7,179 bases of DNA, taken from a bacterium. Its GTDB lineage: Bacteria > Bacillota_I > Bacilli_A > RFN20 > DUOF01. Both the position numbers and the translations under genes were made by a program. The notes beneath the pieces are model-generated. The model was given only the letters and a program-made list of their open reading frames with translations, did not search any database and had not been told where the DNA came from. The stretch covers positions 1-7,179 of the forward strand of contig DUOF01000066.1 of assembly GCA_012839015.1 (NCBI GenBank), given 5' to 3'. Positions 5,012 to 7,179 of this stretch are shown in pieces. The stretch's first letter is position 1. Every line of letters starts with the position of its first letter.

Positions 5012-5491
5012 ATGAAGAATCGTAAGTTAATATCATTTCTATCACTTTTTAGTTTAGTATTAATTCTTGGGGTTTATTATGTGTTGCTACCACCGGTAGA
5101 AATACCTAATAATCCTATCGATGAAAATGTAAACGTAGGTGATGGTGAAGAAGCTTACTTTGTGAGTCTTAATTTGGAAAAAGAAGAAGAAAGACTAAGA
5201 TTAGTCCATGAGCAATATGATATTATTGCCTCGCCAATGTCCAGTGTCGAAGAAAAGAGTGTTGCACTAGAATACATTCAGTATTTAGATAATTTAAAGG
5301 TGAATGAAAAGGATATTAAGACTCTTCTTAAGGAAGCTGGATTTCCTAATGTATATGTAGAATATGAAGACAAGGTTATCAACCTTTTAGTTACCAAGAG
5401 AGGTAATGAGTTAAGTGATGCAGCTGATATCGTTTCTTCTATTTGGAAAAAATATGGTAGAGATTATCTGCCACAAATAAGGTTTAAATAA
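5012..5491 (+). CDS. SpoIIIAH-like membrane protein
   Basis: The 159 residues begin with a short basic N-terminus, one hydrophobic helix (about 6-26) and PP, then an extracytoplasmic part. This contains a charged helical segment (about 53-100, with LEKEEERLRLVHEQYDIIAS) and a small alpha/beta domain at about 100-159 (LLKEAGFPNVYVEYEDKVIN, then the DAADIVSSIWKKYG helix and a final strand). This order matches the SpoIIIAH-like family, whose best known member in B. subtilis joins SpoIIQ in the channel between mother cell and forespore. The protein is shorter than B. subtilis SpoIIIAH (about 218). It is not next to other spoIIIA genes: tdk lies upstream and a terminator and an unrelated membrane protein gene lie downstream. 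It could be the organism's SpoIIIAH displaced from its operon, or a paralogue with another envelope role. I would name the family but not the gene. Confidence 0.65.
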   Translation: MKNRKLISFLSLFSLVLILGVYYVLLPPVEIPNNPIDENVNVGDGEEAYFVSLNLEKEEERLRLVHEQYDIIASPMSSVEEKSVALEYIQYLDNLKVNEKDIKTLLKEAGFPNVYVEYEDKVINLLVTKRGNELSDAADIVSSIWKKYGRDYLPQIRFK

Positions 5492-5499
5492 ACTTTATT

Positions 5500-5520
5500 A
5501 CATACTAGTATGTGTACACA
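5500..5520. repeat. Two adjacent short palindromes after the SpoIIIAH-like gene
   Basis: ACATACTAGTATGT (5500-5513) is a perfect 14-base palindrome. It overlaps TGTGTACACA (5511-5520), a perfect 10-base palindrome. They sit between the stop codon and the terminator hairpin. They could be a protein-binding site or part of the transcript's 3' structure; no function is evident. Confidence 0.4.
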
Positions 5521-5542
5521 AAAGATGCGGATGCATCTTTTT
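5520..5542 (+). terminator. Rho-independent terminator of the SpoIIIAH-like gene
   Basis: AAAAGATGC (5520-5528) pairs with GCATCTTTT (5533-5541) around the loop GGAT, giving a perfect 9-base-pair stem that ends in a T run. The T tract is short (TTTTT), but the A run on the other arm could let it work for antisense transcripts too. Confidence 0.8.
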
Positions 5543-5578
5543 GCTAGTAGATAAATAAAATGAGTTGGTGATCATTAT

Positions 5579-5911
5579 ATGAAAAGAATGATAGATGAAA
5601 AAGATTATGAAAAATACAAGTATTCATATCTGTTTTCATATCTTTGTTTTTTAATTCCTTTGGTGTTTGTTAGCAATTCTAAACTAGGTAAGTATTATGC
5701 TAATCAGGGCCTAGTTTTATTTTTATTTAACTTATTGGTAATTAGTTTAAATAAAGTTATTGGGCTAATACCTGTTTTTGGTTTACTTGTTGTTATTATA
5801 TTTAAATTTAGCGTATATATTGTTTTGATATATGCGATGTATTGTGTTTGTATTAGAAAAGTTTGGAGGATACCAATTATAGGTAGAGTTAATATAATTA
5901 AAAATAATTAA
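5579..5911 (+). CDS. Small multi-pass membrane protein, DUF4870-like
   Basis: The 110-residue protein has an acidic/basic N-terminus, a hydrophobic helix at about 17-32, the short loop NSKLGKYYANQGL (33-45), a second helix at about 45-58 and a long hydrophobic region at about 61-90 that may form one or two helices, followed by a basic tail with IPIIGRVNIIK. The pattern 'SYL..FIPL.F...SK.GK.YANQGL' is common in small membrane proteins of Bacillota annotated as DUF4870 or unknown; no biochemical function can be given. ATG 5579 is preceded by GGTGAT (5567-5572), 6 bases away, which favours it over the in-frame ATG at 5588. The preceding gene ends in a terminator, yet no clear promoter is seen in the 36 bases between. 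Its stop codon overlaps the glgD stop codon on the opposite strand. Confidence 0.7.
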   Translation: MKRMIDEKDYEKYKYSYLFSYLCFLIPLVFVSNSKLGKYYANQGLVLFLFNLLVISLNKVIGLIPVFGLLVVIIFKFSVYIVLIYAMYCVCIRKVWRIPIIGRVNIIKNN

Positions 5912-6993
5912 CTAATATAAATTGGTTTATTTATATTTCCTTTCCTTTGATCGTTTTCATCAATTATTACATCCTTCTCTACAATACTTCCCTCGACATA
6001 ACTGCCAGATTTTATTTTAGCACGAGAATAAATAATCGAATTAGATACTATAGCACCTTTTTCGATCTCTACCCCTCTTCCAATGATGGAATTGGTTATC
6101 GTCCCATTAATAATACATCCATTAGCAATTAAACAGTTGCTTACATCAGCATACGCGCCATACCTAGTCGGCATTTCATCATAAGTTCTAGTATATATCG
6201 TACCCTTTTTATTAAATAAAAGAGCTAATTTATCCTTGTCCAGTAGTTCAATACTATATTCAATATAGTTATTTAGACTCCTAAAACACCTGACAAACTC
6301 TTCTAAATTATATAAATTCATCTTTTCTTTCTTGGCGAAGTAGTAAATCAGTTCTTTTAGAGAAGTTTCCTTATCTAGGTGTTTGGCATAGTTAAGTAAC
6401 TCGAGTAATTTATCTTTGTTGATAACAAAAATTTCTAGGATAACACAGTCCTCATTATCATCAATTTTTATACTCTCGATTACTCCATCTCTTTGTATTA
6501 TCTTATCTAGGCCCTTATACTTCTCCTTCTCCTTAGTTTTTGTGTAAACAATACTAATTTCATTTCCGCTTTGTTTATGACTTTCCACAATTTTTCTATA
6601 ATCAATATTCCCAATGACGTGGCAGGGCGCAATGACTACGTAGTCGACGTCTTTGTTTTCGATAAATAGTTTATTTTCAATCATGTTGCTTAGGTCGCTG
6701 TTTTTACTGTCCCTGTCATCAATGATTTGATTGTACATTAGATTAATTCCGCCCGTCTTAGTATTAACAGCCCATTCTTTAGCACCTAGATTGAGGTGTT
6801 TGAAAAGTGATGATGGCTTTTCCTTTACTAGTATTTCAATAGTATTAATTCCTGAATTGGTGAAATTTGAAAGCGGGAAATCAATGAAATAATAACGTCC
6901 TAGTAATGACATGGTAGCCAGTGTTCTCTTCCTGCTTAGTTCTCCAAAAACGTAATTATGATGTAGGTTAATAATGCCTAGTACATTGTTCAT
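5908..6993 (-). CDS. glgD: Glucose-1-phosphate adenylyltransferase regulatory subunit GlgD
   Basis: GlgD is the non-catalytic partner of GlgC in the ADP-glucose pyrophosphorylase of many Bacillota, which makes ADP-glucose for glycogen synthesis in the cytoplasm. The 361 residues start LGIINLHHN and continue with GELSRKRTLATMSLLGRYYF and IDFPLSNFTNSGI. This is the GlgD version of the nucleotidyltransferase fold, lacking the GGxGxRL pyrophosphorylase loop of GlgC. The middle holds VDYVVIAPCHVIGNIDY (the position of the metal/substrate-site strand in GlgC) and the interdomain linker. The C-terminal ~80 residues are a left-handed beta-helix of hexapeptide-like repeats (NCLIANGCIINGTITNSIIG, then VSNSIIYSRAKIKSGSYVEG). 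Length is normal for the family. The ribosome site AGAGGTGA overlaps the end of glgC, and ATG 6993 follows 11 bases after the glgC stop, so the two are one operon and their products a complex. Confidence 0.92.
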   Translation of the reverse strand: MNNVLGIINLHHNYVFGELSRKRTLATMSLLGRYYFIDFPLSNFTNSGINTIEILVKEKPSSLFKHLNLGAKEWAVNTKTGGINLMYNQIIDDRDSKNSDLSNMIENKLFIENKDVDYVVIAPCHVIGNIDYRKIVESHKQSGNEISIVYTKTKEKEKYKGLDKIIQRDGVIESIKIDDNEDCVILEIFVINKDKLLELLNYAKHLDKETSLKELIYYFAKKEKMNLYNLEEFVRCFRSLNNYIEYSIELLDKDKLALLFNKKGTIYTRTYDEMPTRYGAYADVSNCLIANGCIINGTITNSIIGRGVEIEKGAIVSNSIIYSRAKIKSGSYVEGSIVEKDVIIDENDQRKGNINKPIYIS

Positions 6994-7004
6994 ATAGTCA
7001 CCTC

Positions 7005-7179
7005 TTATTCGCTTATCAGGATAATTTCCTGTTGCACTTCATTAATAACTTCACTCTTCTCTATTACATAGATTTCATTGACAATAGCTTTGTAAACCCT
7101 TGCGCCATCCTCTACAATGACTCCGGGTAAAAGGATCGAGTCTTTTACTACTGCATTTTTGGCAACCACCACATCGTTA
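7005..7179 (-). CDS. glgC: Glucose-1-phosphate adenylyltransferase GlgC, C-terminal end only (runs off the window)
   Basis: The minus strand has an open frame from the right edge to TAA 7005-7007, giving 57 residues. It starts NDVVVAKNAVVKDSILLPGV and continues IVEDGARVYKAIVNE, then IYVIEKSEVINE to the end. The SILLPGV..EDGA.V..AIV pattern is the C-terminal beta-helix of GlgC, the catalytic ADP-glucose pyrophosphorylase subunit (ATP plus glucose-1-phosphate to ADP-glucose and pyrophosphate). The catalytic domain lies outside the window. It is immediately followed by glgD in the same operon, which supports the call. Confidence 0.85.
   Translation of the reverse strand, partial: NDVVVAKNAVVKDSILLPGVIVEDGARVYKAIVNEIYVIEKSEVINEVQQEIILISE

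Noticed and set aside
5947..6132. Plus-strand open frame inside glgD
   Set aside because: It is antisense to the beta-helix repeats of GlgD and has no features of its own.
1..7179. CRISPR array, tRNA/rRNA genes, phage or defence module
   Set aside because: No regularly spaced repeats, no cloverleaf or rRNA sequence, and no nuclease, toxin, integrase or reverse-transcriptase motifs apart from the IS3-like fragment.

Overview
The window is AT-rich chromosomal DNA from a low-GC Gram-positive bacterium (Bacillota). Evidence for this is the strong AGGAGG-type ribosome binding sites, compact hairpin-plus-T-run terminators, extended -10 promoters, a SpoIIIAH-like protein, and debris of an rlmB-sigH gene junction as found in Clostridia-type chromosomes. 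A spore-forming clostridial or Tissierellia-like anaerobe is a reasonable guess, but the species cannot be named from this sequence.

The left 1.1 kb is a patchwork of broken genes. In order it holds the N-terminal part of an IS3-type transposase (+), the 5' two thirds of a DNA-alkyltransferase gene with a frameshift and no active-site end (+), the first ~20 codons of a sigH-like gene (-), the last ~105 codons of rlmB with a frameshift in an A8 run (-), and the last ~55 codons of a membrane protein, possibly a GerAB-type spore germination permease (+). Each piece stops at a join with the next, so the region looks like the product of repeated illegitimate recombination or decay rather than working genes.

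From 1160 rightwards the genes are intact and tightly packed. They are a Mn-type superoxide dismutase with its own terminator; a short (600 aa) alanyl-tRNA synthetase with catalytic and editing sites but no C-terminal C-Ala domain; a dut-tdk pair (dUTPase and thymidine kinase) forming a small thymidylate-supply operon; a SpoIIIAH-like single-pass membrane protein standing alone, followed by a terminator; and a small DUF4870-like multi-pass membrane protein. On the opposite strand, converging with the last of these, is the glycogen operon end glgC (3' end only) - glgD, encoding the ADP-glucose pyrophosphorylase subunits.

The genes serve separate housekeeping tasks (oxygen defence, translation, nucleotide pool, sporulation, glycogen). 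I found no defence system, CRISPR array, integron, phage module or other clearly new multi-gene system. The observations most worth a second look are the mosaic of gene fragments, the unusual short AlaRS, and the orphan SpoIIIAH-like gene.
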